Counted from the stretch's first letter, positions 25,501-32,846 are shown. The stretch: 64,000 bases of DNA from Micrasema longulum (GCA_022494885.1 JAGVSM010005034.1:1-64000); one strand, 5' to 3'. Notes: a model not told the origin generated them from the sequence alone. Translations and numbers: made by a program.

Positions 25501-26994
25501 TCCGGTTTAAATTATGTGTAAAACCATGTAGAATCTTGCGATGCCAGTCTTGTTAAATCAAATTTATCTTTCAATAATACGGCTAAATTTATTTATAACA
25601 AAATAAATATTTAACACATTTGTGGACACTTTTTTCTCATAGAATCCACTCATACGGATACATATCATAACATTCTCATTTATTGTTATATTTAACTTTC
25701 AATTGATACGTAGTTGACGGTGGTTTAAAGTACATCTTATCGAGGATATATGGATGTTTAAACATAAGCAGAATAGTAAATGTTACACAGTGAGTAGTGG
25801 CCACTTAAACCAGGCCATAAGCCCCGTAAATGCTTAGACTTTCATATTATTCATATTCTCTTTTTAAAAATGTTTTCCCTATCTGTTGCAATAAAATTTC
25901 AATCTTATTTGACTTAACAAACAATTTTTTTGATATTTTAACATACTGGAACATTTTTGCTGCTGACTGTTTTTTATAGGGACACAATATCTCCTCCTAC
26001 CATATAATTACTTAAGCTTCACGTAGGTTATAGCCGACTTTTCACTACCAATGTATTTGGACTAGTGGCTTTAGCCATTATTTCCTAAATGAGAGGCACA
26101 ATGTTGAAAGCTATAGCCGGCATAACCGCAAACGTGTTAATGATAATCTACGTTTCATCGGTATCTGTACTTATAATATTTAAACACTAGCTTCACAATC
26201 AGTAATCATAAACCCGACGTTTAAGTGCATAGTTTTAAGAAAGAGGAAATAGATTGTAAAGAAGTATCTATACGTACAATTTTAATTTATAAAATATAGT
26301 TTTGAGGGCATAATATGCCACTGATCATTCAACAACCACATGTTTTTGTAAATCAAATCATACAATTATGTTTCAAATTTAAGGTGCATATTTGAAATAT
26401 ATAAAAACTATTGATAGCGATGATACTATCTGAATATTAAGAGATGAATCTTATTGTGCCCATCTGATCAAAATGCTAACCATAAAAAAAGTGCATAGCA
26501 CTTAGCTGATTTTTGTAATGTATAGACCAATGTTGGACAGAGCACATCCAATTGAATCACAAAAGTTAATTACAAAGCTGATTGGTTATTATTTAAAAAA
26601 GGAAATATTACAAAGAACTACGTTGCAATTTTTTTTCACTACGCGAAGTAAAACATGAACACAAAACAAAAACATCCCAAAAGGCATGTACCAAATCTCC
26701 ACAAAGAAGCTAATTTGTACATACCGATTATTTATTTCTGCCCAACATTACTAATCGAGACGAGGGTGTAAATAAAGCAATTGAAAAATAAAGTTGTCGC
26801 AAATTATAACCTTGAATACCTGATAAAGAACTTGACTGCAGAATGACTCCGGAATTGACGTCCAATACATGCACTTCACCAGATTCGGTTGATAATAAAA
26901 TAACATTTAAATTTGGATGGTAAATAATACTGGAAGTACTGGTATCGACGTTCAAATAGCCATCTTCTCGCAGCAACCAGGAATCATCAGCCAT
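1391..26994 (-). CDS. BIRC6: BIRC6/Bruce, giant BIR-containing ubiquitin ligase, 5' part (20 exons, runs off left edge)
   Basis: Coding exons, 5' to 3' on the minus strand: 26994-26820, 23368-23181, 23101-22967, 21908-21658, 20438-20237, 20144-19904, 19110-16167, 13331-13077, 12225-12047, 9832-9669, 9016-8807, 8544-8401, 8080-7922, 7658-7504, 7420-7291, 6855-6619, 5965-5754, 4919-4696, 3130-2928, 1516-1391. All have AG/GT borders and the phases chain without a stop for 6534 nt (about 2178 codons). The order and content follow BIRC6: N-terminal beta-propeller-like segment, BIR domain (about residues 238-305), a long middle region, then a segment with the motif RMHSGAR, and IPLGWFYG. The family is a very large cytosolic E2/E3 hybrid that binds IAP antagonists, restrains caspases and ubiquitinates targets. 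That activity needs the C-terminal UBC domain, which is outside the window. The start is the ATG of MADDSWLLRE; an upstream in-frame Met exists at 27129 but the conserved part begins here. Confidence 0.93.
2505..2830. repeat. Dispersed repeat R, copy 1
   Basis: Shares stretches with 25600-26150 and 44240-44455, including GGGACACAATATCTCCTCCT and the block around 2755-2810 with CGCGAACACGTTAATG. Lies in the last BIRC6 intron of the window. No coding capacity. Confidence 0.7.
2928..3130 (-). CDS. BIRC6: BIRC6 exon 19 (very GC-rich)
   Basis: Encodes SASAWSRWDFLSGCSGPGAA, a Gly/Ala/Pro linker, then RLHRRKMHKRLFHHRLEELE, which aligns with the human RLYSRKIRKQLVHH block. Phase 1 in, phase 0 out. 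The exon is visibly far richer in G+C than the flanking introns. Confidence 0.92.
3821..4368. mobile_element. TIR element (MITE-like) in BIRC6 intron
   Basis: Inverted ends of about 45 bp: TATAGTCCTTAAAATGTAAC at 3821 and its imperfect complement ending GGACTATA at 4368, both continuing into GAATGACAG-TGTCA. About 550 bp, AT-rich, no transposase frame. The TATA at both ends would suit a TA target, as in mariner-like elements. Confidence 0.7.
4696..4919 (-). CDS. BIRC6: BIRC6 exon 18 (GC-rich)
   Basis: Continues from FPQD-R with VLILLVYMGRKSLWHGGVVE, like human VFMLLSCIGQRSLSNSGVLE, and ends ALLDSAQPKDA. Phase 2 in, phase 1 out at GTGAGT. Confidence 0.94.
5139..5312 (-). mobile_element. SINE-B copy (tRNA-derived), B1
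   Basis: Minus-strand head GGAGGCCTCCGTAGTGTAGT (A-box like), B-box-like promoter region degraded here, then a tail ending in a pyrimidine run. Same unit as 59744-59943 and 32355-32527. Inserted in BIRC6 intron 17. Confidence 0.75.
5754..5965 (-). CDS. BIRC6: BIRC6 exon 17 (GC-rich)
   Basis: Encodes RPMVNVSTSACALMVRWLVV, LCSALPWWGPFLADT and NTLIFPQDR, matching the WWGQFL and LLIFPQDR motifs of human BIRC6. The codons are strongly GC-ending, unlike the AT-rich exons further upstream in the gene. Confidence 0.95.
6001..6251. mobile_element. Foldback element in BIRC6 intron, 35 bp from an acceptor
   Basis: Inverted arms of about 90-100 bp beginning CGTCAGTTGACAGGTAAAAC at 6001 and mirrored at the right end. 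Inner arm sequence TTTTTCAACAATCTCTTGCA is shared. Central spacer about 60 bp. Lies just upstream (in transcript sense) of BIRC6 exon 17. Confidence 0.85.
6619..6855 (-). CDS. BIRC6: BIRC6 exon 16
   Basis: Encodes ECLELQQQMNTVERIMEKFK and ends with LKQASTDKLRSIAEDITDIL, the helical stretch after the beta-sandwich in BIRC6. Phase 0 at both ends. Confidence 0.92.
6945..7165 (-). mobile_element. Non-LTR RT C-terminal tail remnant
   Basis: Minus-strand translation contains SLRLEKNRFNLNPRKHFLSN and RVVDSWNRLPHELV, the common tail R..FF..RVV..WN.LP..VV of CR1/jockey-type RT proteins. Located in BIRC6 intron 15; 5' truncated. Confidence 0.8.
7291..7420 (-). CDS. BIRC6: BIRC6 exon 15
   Basis: Encodes LAVGKLTDSLDPYLDMSGGN and DPRVRSAYQ, like human SRVFSAYQDC. 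Phase 2 in, phase 0 out. Not represented by any long ORF. Confidence 0.92.
7504..7658 (-). CDS. BIRC6: BIRC6 exon 14
   Basis: Encodes ITTIGRYNMSTTRCKIPLGW, FYGEV and SLHQDLTCRF, matching the human ITVIGRYG and KIPLGFYYG block. It completes the beta-sandwich. Phase 0 in, phase 2 out. Confidence 0.96.
7699..7842 (+). mobile_element. SINE-C copy (tRNA-derived), C1
   Basis: Starts CGGGTTGCGGTCCCGTGGCT and ends in the shared tail GAGTTATTTACAACTCGTTG. Homologous to 48036-48172 and 28198-28302 on the other strand. In BIRC6 intron 13. Confidence 0.75.
7922..8080 (-). CDS. BIRC6: BIRC6 exon 13
   Basis: Encodes IIPACPELITLSIHIWLVSE and ends DIQPPPLCRYLK, matching human LSIDIW and LIPPPVCRFMK. No open frame longer than 60 residues starts here, so it is easily missed. 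Confidence 0.95.
8401..8544 (-). CDS. BIRC6: BIRC6 exon 12 (beta-sandwich start, RMHSGAR motif)
   Basis: Encodes LVIKRMHSGARHFVVLDFGH, nearly identical in pattern to human IIIERMHSGARRFVTLDFGR. It opens a discoidin/carbohydrate-binding-like beta-sandwich. Phase 0 at both ends. Confidence 0.96.
8807..9016 (-). CDS. BIRC6: BIRC6 exon 11
   Basis: 70 codons, phase 0 at both ends. Encodes FWDLMGPKEFTDYLRASAES and ends FHYKDGSK. It is a linker before the beta-sandwich module, supported by frame and splice sites. Confidence 0.8.
9669..9832 (-). CDS. BIRC6: BIRC6 exon 10 (Gly/Ala-rich linker)
   Basis: GC-rich exon encoding GKSSFGWWWRERGGGVAGLG and a linker ending APDHSQ. The acceptor GCTTCAG and both phases (1 in, 0 out) fit the neighbouring exons. 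The peptide itself is poorly conserved, so this exon is supported by splice phases and frame more than by similarity. Confidence 0.75.
11270..11450. repeat. Short inverted repeat in BIRC6 intron 9
   Basis: CTTGGGTACACTTCCACTTA near 11290 is mirrored by GAGTGGAAGTGTACCAAG near 11420. About 150 bp apart. Probably an element remnant; no frame. Confidence 0.5.
12047..12225 (-). CDS. BIRC6: BIRC6 exon 9
   Basis: Starts RFGLYGLPMESTIFDVE, like the RYGLYSSPFDPVLFDLE block of human BIRC6, and ends HQEIDLRDLYNHT. Phase 2 in, phase 1 out. Confidence 0.9.
12469..12763. mobile_element. Putative TIR MITE in BIRC6 intron 8
   Basis: Ends CAGCATTGCCAACC (left) and GGTTGGCGACGCTG (right) are imperfect inverted repeats; the interior has repeated (T)CTACCAA/ATCTACCGA words. 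About 295 bp. No clear target duplication. Confidence 0.55.
13077..13331 (-). CDS. BIRC6: BIRC6 exon 8
   Basis: Encodes DDETSSQLELAILDSVILCL and SLRWFTQLAMRAVPLDTDM, helical repeats matching the position after the long exon in BIRC6. The split codon GA|G joins exactly to exon 7. Confidence 0.9.
13332..16166. other. BIRC6 intron 7, AT-rich, one TIR element
   Basis: 2.8 kb without coding signal apart from the TIR element at 15327-15790. The rest is AT-rich unique-looking DNA. Confidence 0.6.
15327..15790. mobile_element. TIR element with about 95-bp arms
   Basis: Left arm TATTACACAGTTTTCAGGGCC (first 20 bases decisive) runs to about 15425 and is mirrored from about 15695 to 15790; both contain CATTCCTCGTGGTAAGCT. 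The interior has a second inverted pair (ACCCCTACCCCTCC against GAGAGGGGTACGGG). 464 bp, noncoding. Confidence 0.85.
16167..19110 (-). CDS. BIRC6: BIRC6 exon 7 (2.9 kb exon)
   Basis: A single uninterrupted 2944-nt exon, about 45% of the coding sequence present. It holds a long low-conservation acidic/Ser-rich linker, then propeller strands with EKLCACTEKGAMHFYAV (human EKLCACTKGG-like), the block NTASTWDEHVLELTLPWSLS, LTLTSPRLCKARGRTLLLHI, and RSIAKKCIKLILIC at its end. Phase 1 in, phase 2 out, GTAAGT donor. The corresponding human region is split into many exons, so the size is notable. Confidence 0.97.
19249..19421. mobile_element. Foldback element just upstream of BIRC6 exon 7
   Basis: Arms of about 65 bp: AAGATGGTGGTGCGGAGTGA at the left is mirrored by CACTCCACACCACCATCTTT at the right; both share GGACTAAAGGAAAT. 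Spacer about 40 bp of A/T. Confidence 0.8.
19904..20144 (-). CDS. BIRC6: BIRC6 exon 6 (WD-like repeat after BIR)
   Basis: Begins VTYATSPAISHPG directly after the BIR exon (human has a matching SVTLATSPAQ-type join) and contains FLTGTKNGKVSIWNIDCKLK, a WD-repeat signature. Phase 0 in, phase 1 out. Confidence 0.93.
20237..20438 (-). CDS. BIRC6: BIRC6 exon 5 (BIR zinc domain)
   Basis: Carries the core of the BIR domain. MAQAGFYHQPSSSGDDRAMC is followed by the zinc ligands Cys276, Cys279, His296 and Cys303 (numbered from the chosen start), in the pattern CFTC, 16 residues, H, 6 residues, C. It is very close to human BIRC6 across the whole exon. BIR domains bind IAP-binding-motif proteins such as Smac or Reaper/Hid/Grim. 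Confidence 0.97.
20679..21197 (-). other. Unidentified open reading frame inside BIRC6 intron 4
   Basis: A 172-codon open frame on the BIRC6 strand between exon 4 (21658) and exon 5 (20438). The middle part (roughly 21125-20800) looks coding: LTSELPADLELNCAAA, KKRKPVECFGHIVGC, ERITELTMDELQRLRTLLQR and VDLFILPRREDESWEQ, with balanced codon use. After that the frame turns low-complexity and hydrophobic. I do not recognise the family. I tested it as a cassette exon of BIRC6: an acceptor at GCCTATAG gives the right incoming phase, but I found no donor restoring the frame to exon 5. It may be a retrocopied or captured gene fragment, or a nested gene exon. Confidence 0.4.
21215..21375 (-). repeat. 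Element D copy, D1
   Basis: Reverse copy of the D consensus (complement of GACCTGTCATTGGCTGGTTT and AGTGGCCACTTTACAC). In BIRC6 intron 4. Confidence 0.75.
21658..21908 (-). CDS. BIRC6: BIRC6 exon 4 (start of BIR domain)
   Basis: Encodes the LPHLSLKLVASSIVSELK helix region and ends with SEAARRETFKRWPHMDYK, the N-terminal strand of the BIR fold. Phase 0 in, phase 2 out, GTGAGC donor. Confidence 0.92.
22480..22600 (+). repeat. Element D copy, D2 (partial)
   Basis: Contains TTTACAGGGCTTATGACCTG, TCATTGGCTGGGTTGAGTGG. In BIRC6 intron 3. Confidence 0.7.
22967..23101 (-). CDS. BIRC6: BIRC6 exon 3
   Basis: 45 codons, phase 0 at both ends, with a TTTCAG acceptor and a GTAAGT donor. It encodes AVLLYQCLQSIELI and a Lys-rich end, matching the helical segment before the BIR domain by position and phase. 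Confidence 0.85.
23181..23368 (-). CDS. BIRC6: BIRC6 exon 2
   Basis: Acceptor CACCAG and donor GTATGA; phase 1 in, phase 0 out. The peptide contains DRIVFWDNNGLGVRSDYNGV, which aligns with the propeller region of BIRC6 (a DKVIFVDDYAVGCR-like stretch in human). It is too short to show up as a long ORF. Confidence 0.85.
23509..23876. repeat. Tandem duplication, 2 x 183 bp, upstream of BIRC6 exon 2
   Basis: Two nearly identical units, each with AAGTATAAGTC-GATGTTCAA and ATCTTTGCGCTGTGCGTGTT. Each unit contains a perfect small palindrome GAATGTTTGATAATCAAACATTC. Only a few substitutions separate the copies, so it is young. Confidence 0.9.
24024..24083 (-). mobile_element. SINE-B tail fragment, B2
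   Basis: Only the 3' tail (TTTGCACCACAACAGGCTAG onward) is present, in BIRC6 intron 1. Confidence 0.65.
24468..24722 (+). mobile_element. SINE-A copy (tRNA-derived), A1
   Basis: tRNA-like head GGTGTAGTGGTCAGGGTGTT with B-box-like GTGTTCGATTCCAG, body GACTGGTACCTGGAGC and TGCACCATTAGGTGCG, tail GAATGATG. In BIRC6 intron 1, antisense to it. Confidence 0.8.
25600..26150. repeat. Dispersed repeat R, copy 2 (interrupted by element D3)
   Basis: Aligns with 2505-2830 (GGGACACAATATCTCCTCCT, AAACGTGTTAATGATAAT) except for the inserted 25741-25901. In BIRC6 intron 1. Confidence 0.75.
25741..25901 (-). mobile_element. Element D copy D3, with 7-bp target duplication
   Basis: Insertion inside repeat R. 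ATCTTAT lies on both sides (25734-25740 and 25902-25908) and occurs once at the matching place in R copy 1 (about 2610-2618). This fixes both ends of the element here at 161 bp. Confidence 0.8.
26820..26994 (-). CDS. BIRC6: BIRC6 exon 1 (start codon, propeller start)
   Basis: Encodes the start Met and the segment YHPNLNVILLSTESGEVHVL, which resembles the first WD-like strands of BIRC6. It ends in phase 1 at a GTATTC donor. The frame is open upstream to 27129, so the start could lie 45 codons earlier. Confidence 0.85.
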
Positions 26995-27984
26995 TATGCT
27001 TATAAATACATTTGACGGCCGCGAGAAATCGCCATTTGTTTCACGCAAAGACAAATTGTGCAAATGCAAATAGCATGAGATCGAGGAGGCGCGACAATCC
27101 ATAGAAATTTCATATGAATAGATAGACAAATTTAGTACCTACTTGTCGATAGTATGGAAGTAAAATTAGTAAATTTCCGTCAACGCTGACTAGATTCTAA
27201 ATGTTACTTTACGTATGATTAGGAGTTATTTTATTCAATAAACATTATAAATAATTATTCTATTAAAAAAATATAATCACCCGCACATAACGTTATTTTA
27301 AAAAAATATATATTTGTCACAAACATCGGTTTTATAAATAAAAACGAAAGGATAAAATTACATAATAATAATATGTTACACCCAAATATTTTATAATAGA
27401 GTAAGTAACAAGTATGTTTACCTTCGTATTCTTTAAAAGGGTTTTGTTATCAATTACGGTATATTATAAATGCCTTTCATTTATTTATTTCAGATATTTA
27501 TTTTATACAAATATTTTTGAAAATCACTCAGTGAATGATATATTATACATTTAGTCATTTATATAATTTATAATTTATATTATGAATCTTTTAAATCTCA
27601 ATAAATACAAAAAGCAATCCCTGAAAATTAAAATGTTGGCTATATTCATTGTATGGAAATAATAATAATTGCAAATAGTTGTAAAATTATGTGTTACAGT
27701 AAATCAAGATGACTATTAGCATTCTATTTTTCTGTTTCTTTTTTTCGAAGTTTGTTTTATATGTACTGCTGAAGCAAAATGATTTGTGAGAGATTTGATT
27801 TGAGATTTTAATGGCTCAAATATTCGAGAAAATGTTGGTTTTACGTTTCACAAGTCAGCTGCTAGATGGCAAAAGTGGTGTAGTTAAAAATGAAAAAAAC
27901 TAACCGACTGGCAAAAAATAGCTTTCTGAGAAAACAGAAAAAAAAATGTAATTAGTTAAAAAAATAATGGCAGAAAAAGTAGCT

Positions 27985-28083
27985 TAAATCACATTTTATT
28001 TTAGTGTTCTCACCAGGAATCGAACCCGGAACTTTCCATGCGTGAGTCAAGCGTCTTAACCACTACACCGTAGAGGCCGCCGG
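27985..28083 (-). mobile_element. SINE-B head, B3
   Basis: Minus-strand GGCGGCCTCTACGGTGTAGT then B box CGGGTTCGATTCC. The tail is missing. Confidence 0.75.
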
Positions 28084-28197
28084 GATATTTAATATATTAT
28101 AACTGTGTGGTTTTGGAAACGTTATTCTGATTGACATATATTTTTATTTTTTTAAAAATAAGTATTTGTGTTCTTATGATTTACCGAAACTATTTAT

Positions 28198-28302
28198 TTA
28201 TTAGAAAATGAGACCGTGTTGTGGTAAAGCAGAGCGCAAAGTTTGGACCTCTGATCCCTGGGTCCGTGACAGTAGCCACGGGATCACACCCCGGTTCGGC
28301 TA
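28198..28302 (-). mobile_element. SINE-C head, C3
   Basis: Complement of GATCACACCCCGG and GACAGTAGCCACGGG is the SINE-C head; matches 48036-48172. Tail absent beyond ATTAGAAAATGAGA. Confidence 0.7.
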
Positions 28303-28874
28303 AAAATTAACTATGAGGCTCAAAAGGGAGAAATTTCAGTGTCCGAGATTCGAATTAATAAACTGGGGTCCGAATGGCCGAATCTCCTAGAATGTAGCAG
28401 TCGGCCATAGCCAACTGTTGCCTGCTATTGTTTTCAATTCTTCTTTCCGTTGATTTTTTATGTGGGTGAGATTCTACGGAATATGGTATTTTCAAAAATC
28501 TGGAATTGCCTTGAAACTAAATGAAGTATAAAGAGTGAATTTTCACGATTATATTTATATAACTACCGATGCATAAAATATAAGTTTTCATTCATAATAT
28601 TTGGGTTTGAAAATGAGAGAATGAATCACTTTGACGTTATCAGTCATCCCTGCAGAGTGTGCTTCTAACAAACATTGCGTATTACAAGTATGGCGCGGTA
28701 ACATAATATGTGGCGTTTGTTCCACAAGGAGAAAAACGTTTCGTTTTCAGGAAAGCGTTTACAATCGGATACTATGTGGGAGCCATATTTTTACTATGAC
28801 CTAAAAGTGGAAGGTAAAAATACTCCTGAGTGAAAAATATACTGTCGATTCTATATCTTCAAGTTTAGGGTAAG

Positions 28875-29001
28875 TATATCGATAGCTATTGATGGCACTC
28901 GTATCCCTCGGTACAGAGATATCTACACATTGGAAATGTCAAAAATATATCGATAGCTATTGATGGCACTCGTATCCCTCGGTACAGAGATATCTACACT
29001 T
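28875..29001. repeat. Tandem repeat, 56-bp unit, period 71
   Basis: TATATCGATAGCTATTGATG through GAGATATCTACAC occurs identically at 28875 and 28946. Two copies only. Confidence 0.9.
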
Positions 29002-29894
29002 GCAAGAACGAAATTTACAGGAGAACATAAAAATAATAAAAACCTTATTTATGCATGAGACACTCGAAAATCGACATCTCGAAAAAAAAATGTCATGAAC
29101 CAGTTTTAGCCGTGGAACCTTCGTAATATATTTAAGCGAGCGCCCTTTGATTTAGTTACGATTTATTTAAATAAATTTTTAATCGTTTAAATGGTTCGGC
29201 ATTGAAATTAATATGATGATATCGAAATAAGTAAGTGAAAAGAATTTGACCACCTCGTGGTCTGGTGTTTGCGGGATTGCTTTGGGGTCTCGTGGTTTGC
29301 GTGATTGCCTACCAAGCAAGACATCTCGGATTCGATTCATGCACGTATACTATAGTATTTTTACCTTTCCTATTAGAAGTAACAATTATCAAAAATATTA
29401 TGATTAAAACTTAAAACTCTATCTAAGAAAATAATTGTCTTTGTCTTTTAATTAATAGTGTATCGATACCCAGATAGCAATGTAAACTTGACTCAAGATT
29501 TTATAAAGTTTGAAGTATCATTTGTTTTTACAAACATCCTACAAGTTTGCCACACCAACATTCATGCAGTTTTAGGTTTATTTCTCCAAAGCAAAAAAAG
29601 CCACAAAAAATTCGAAGCTTCTTAAAAATATTAAAATTAAATACAATATCTTGTTTTTATTACTCAGTTTATTTATTTTTAATAAATAATAAAAATTACA
29701 GGCTATTTTTGCCAAGAAAGTCGGATGATTTTGTAATGTCAAATAATTTATGTCAATTGACTGGATATCAGAGTCCGGTGTATTCTTTTGTCTCTCAGCT
29801 CTGAAATAAATAAATAGAACTGTTTTATGATTTACAAGCTTTTCGACTAGCGGGATTTCTCATGGTAAAAAGTATCCGATATTCAAATCAAAAT

Positions 29895-30330
29895 TTGTTG
29901 CAACAGAGGGAAAACATTTTGAGAAGGGAATATGGAAGTCTAGGTATTTACTGAGCTTATGTACTGTTATTAGCTGGTTTAAGTGGCCACTTTACAAACC
30001 GTGTAACATTCACCGTTCTGCCTATGTTTAAACATTTTAATTTTCTCAACTCTTTCATCTGTTAACTTTTGTGAAGTATAAGAGCTGATGGTTCAGCCGA
30101 ATGAATCTCACCCACATAATAAAGGTTTCAGCTCTTATACTTCACAAAAGTTAACAGATGGAAAAGTTGAGGAAATGTGTATGTTTAAACATAGGCAGAA
30201 TGGTGAATGCTATACAGTGTGTAAAGTGTCCACTAAAATCAGCCAATGACAGGTCATAAGCCCTATAAGTGCCTAGACTTCCATATTCCCTTTTCAAAAA
30301 TGTTTATTTTCTCTGTTGCAATAAATTTAG
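29895..30330. mobile_element. Element D, palindromic double copy D4
   Basis: A forward D unit (AAGTCTAGGTATTTACTGAG) is followed by an inverted one (CCAATGACAGGTCATAAGCC); the middle folds on CTTTTGTGAAGTATAAGAGC. The right arm of the large inverted duplication carries only one half (33048-33240). Confidence 0.8.
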
Positions 30331-30556
30331 AACTTTTTCTTTTTCTCATTTCATTGTCAGTCTAAATTGAAAATTTCTTAAGCTTTTGAAAATGCTTCAT
30401 CAAACTTTTAAAAGTCGTGCTTTCCCGTACGTTTCTGAAAATAAAATAAAAAGTTTTACTTTGGATACAAATTTTGAATGTTACAAACATAAAATATGAC
30501 ATAAATATTTGTAACAGGACATATCAGTTTTGAGCATGCCCAGTTATAAAACTCAA

Positions 30557-31780
30557 TTACATATCATACTTTTTCAGAATTTTTATTTGACCAATATTCT
30601 TTGTTGATTGCTGTTCGGTTTTCATAATTAAAGGAAATATTGCATCTGCAAGGGCATTTTCTACCAAAACCGGTACATTATTTTCCATTGACGTGTCTTT
30701 TTGCAAAAAAACCCAATGTTCATATGCAATGATAGACCGTTGCAATTGGAATATCATTAGTATGTATTATCCATGTTATAATATAAATGACTTTTATTTA
30801 ATTTTTCTGGTCTTCTTTCCTCTCAGTGTTGGAAGTATGCTGGAATGAAATAAAACATAATCCAATCAATTATTTTTTTATGCAATGACATACCTAATAG
30901 TATAATGTTTGTGATATTTAATAATTAATCAGTTTAAACTATTGTAAGCTTTATGCAATGGATGAGATGAGTAGTGTAGTATCAAAGACGGACATCTGTC
31001 ATCTAGATGATTTTTAGCTACACTCATCTTTTAACCCTGATAGATCTATTGATATATTATTTTTGTTTTCTATCCCAATACTTTAATTGTATATATTAAA
31101 ACAAATATTTCGAGGTTAAAATAGCAATATTTCATTACTAGTTGCTGAAATTTAACTTTGAAAAATCAGTTGTCCGCTTTTGATTCAAAAACTTGTAGAT
31201 GTCCGCCTTTGACACAAACTCAGTCGCATATGTCCGTTTTTGATCCAACTATTCTAATTCATTGTCAGGTGCGGATTTGGTATTGTGGTAATGTTTAAAA
31301 AAAAAAAAATTGACAACAAAATTTTACTCAGAAAACCTTTAATTTTAGCGTATCACAACGAACATCTGACGGCAACACACTATCCACCTTGACAGTTTAC
31401 TAATCACGTTACATTAATACAGGCTTCTGATTGGTTGGTTGTACAGGTGTCCGATTTTGGAACTAAACTAGTATATAGGAGTCCAATTTTGAAATTAACA
31501 CCGATTTTTGATGGCGTTTTTCTATACTTTCTGTCCGTTTTTGTAACGCTTAGATAGTAGCATTCAAAAGTATAAGTCAAGATCTATCAGAATCAGTTGT
31601 TATCTAAATTTCCACCAGAATTACAGATGTCCGTCTTTGACACTACACTACTCAGATATTAATATCATTAATGGTGGCAAAATATTTTCAAACTTACTTT
31701 AAAAGAACTCTTGACAAGACGGTACTGTCGGAAAACTCATTTTTATTGTTTTTTCCTCGGTGGCCTATCAATAGTTTATC
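30557..31780 (-). pseudogene. Possible gene-fragment copy in the left arm (two blocks)
   Basis: Near 31700-31760 the minus strand reads RGKNNKNEFSDSTVLSRVLL followed by a GTAAG-like site; further on (30757-30557) a 66-codon frame reads MENNVPVLVENALADAIFPL, MKTEQQSTKNIGQIKILKK. The TIR element 30969-31653 lies between. The first block has a related copy in the right arm (32764-32850). Family unknown; it may belong to the duplicated element itself. Confidence 0.35.
30969..31653. mobile_element. 685-bp TIR transposon (non-autonomous) with AGAT target duplication
   Basis: Left end GAGTAGTGTAGTATCAAAGA and right end its complement (CTTTGACACTACACTACTC), TIR about 31 bp with one mismatch. AGAT flanks both sides (30965-30968, 31654-31657) and is single at the empty site in the right arm (complement near 32885). 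Interior carries several TIR-like words TGTCCGYTTTTGA (about 31170, 31200, 31230, 31540). No transposase frame. Confidence 0.85.
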
Positions 31781-32020
31781 TTTTAAACTGAGTATTAATA
31801 CTATAACAATATTAACAGTTTTAAAAAACACCTGCAAATCACCCAACTATAAATGCGTAATTAATACGAATTTCACAGAATAAAACGGTAAAACCCGAAA
31901 GCGCCGAATATTGACCACATAGTATGTTATTTTTCTATGACTGTAGCGGTGTTGTCAATCTGAATGTTGTTTGGAATTAACCACTATTTTAATATTTGTC
32001 CTGCACTAATTTAATTCAGT

Positions 32021-32050
32021 GGCCTCCGAGGTGTAGTGGTTAAGACATCC
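32021..32050 (+). mobile_element. SINE-B head fragment, B5
   Basis: GGCCTCCGAGGTGTAGTGGT only; cut off by a sequence starting CCCAGATAGCAGTGAAACTT, a start also seen at about 29470. Confidence 0.6.
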
Positions 32051-32354
32051 CAGATAGCAGTGAAACTTCGTACAAACTGGATTTAAGATTGATGGAAGGT
32101 TGAAAAGTAAAATTTGACGCGACAAGTTTTTATCAAAAGTTGCTGGAATCTTGTTACGACAAGTTTGAAGAGACAAGTTTTTGCCAAAACTTGCTGGAAA
32201 CTTGTTATGTCAATAACGGTATTTCAGAATCCGAAAGTCATAGAATGATGATCAACACATTGCCATATACATTAAAATATGGAGAGAATGATTTTTTTGA
32301 TTCATTTTTTATTTAAACAGTTATATTTTATCCAAGGACTTTTCTACAAGATCG

Positions 32355-32527
32355 ATTTTTTTTGCACCATAACAGGCCGTGAGGCCCAATTACAGTAATG
32401 AAAAACAGCACGGTACACCTAGTCATACGAAAAATCATATTTAATTTTTGTGTTCTCACCGGGAATCGAACCGAGAACCTTCCGTATGTGAGTCAAATGT
32501 CTTAACCACTACACCACAGAGGCCGCC
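32355..32527 (-). mobile_element. SINE-B full copy, B4
   Basis: Head complement of ACCACTACACCACAGAGGCC, B box CGGTTCGATTCCC, tail TTTGCACCATAACAGGCC. Sits at the centre of the large inverted duplication, opposite to B5. Confidence 0.8.
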
Positions 32528-32763
32528 GAATTAAATTCGTTATTTTAAAACAGTGGTTAATTCCAAATAACATTCAGATTGGCAACACTTCTCCACTCAT
32601 AGAAAAATCACCGTTTCACTTTGTGGATTATTGATTATAGGTAGATCTAGTGCGTAGTGCTGCCGATAAATTAGTATTAATCAGGCTTTTCTATTTGGGT
32701 GATTTTTTATACTTTTAACATTGATTAAATATTAATACTCAATTTAAAGGATAAATTATTGAT

Positions 32764-32846
32764 ATGCCACCGAGGAAAAACAACAAAAATGAGTTTTTTT
32801 AGAACTGTCATCCGACAAAACCGCCTTATCCAAAGTTCTTTTGAGG
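32764..32846 (+). pseudogene. Short coding-like fragment in the right arm
   Basis: ATG-initiated MPPRKNNKNE, then after a frame break LSSDKTALSKVLLR and a GTAAGT donor. Mirrors the left-arm frame with mostly synonymous or conservative changes. Dead because of the frame break. Family unknown. Confidence 0.35.

Larger units (their letters stand above)
26995..29540. other. 5' side of BIRC6 / left part of the divergent intergenic region
   Basis: No further gene seen. Holds BIRC6 5' UTR and promoter presumably near 27.0-27.3 kb, SINE-B B3, SINE-C C3 and the small tandem repeat at 28875-29001. No CpG-rich or clear core promoter motif I could defend. Confidence 0.5.
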
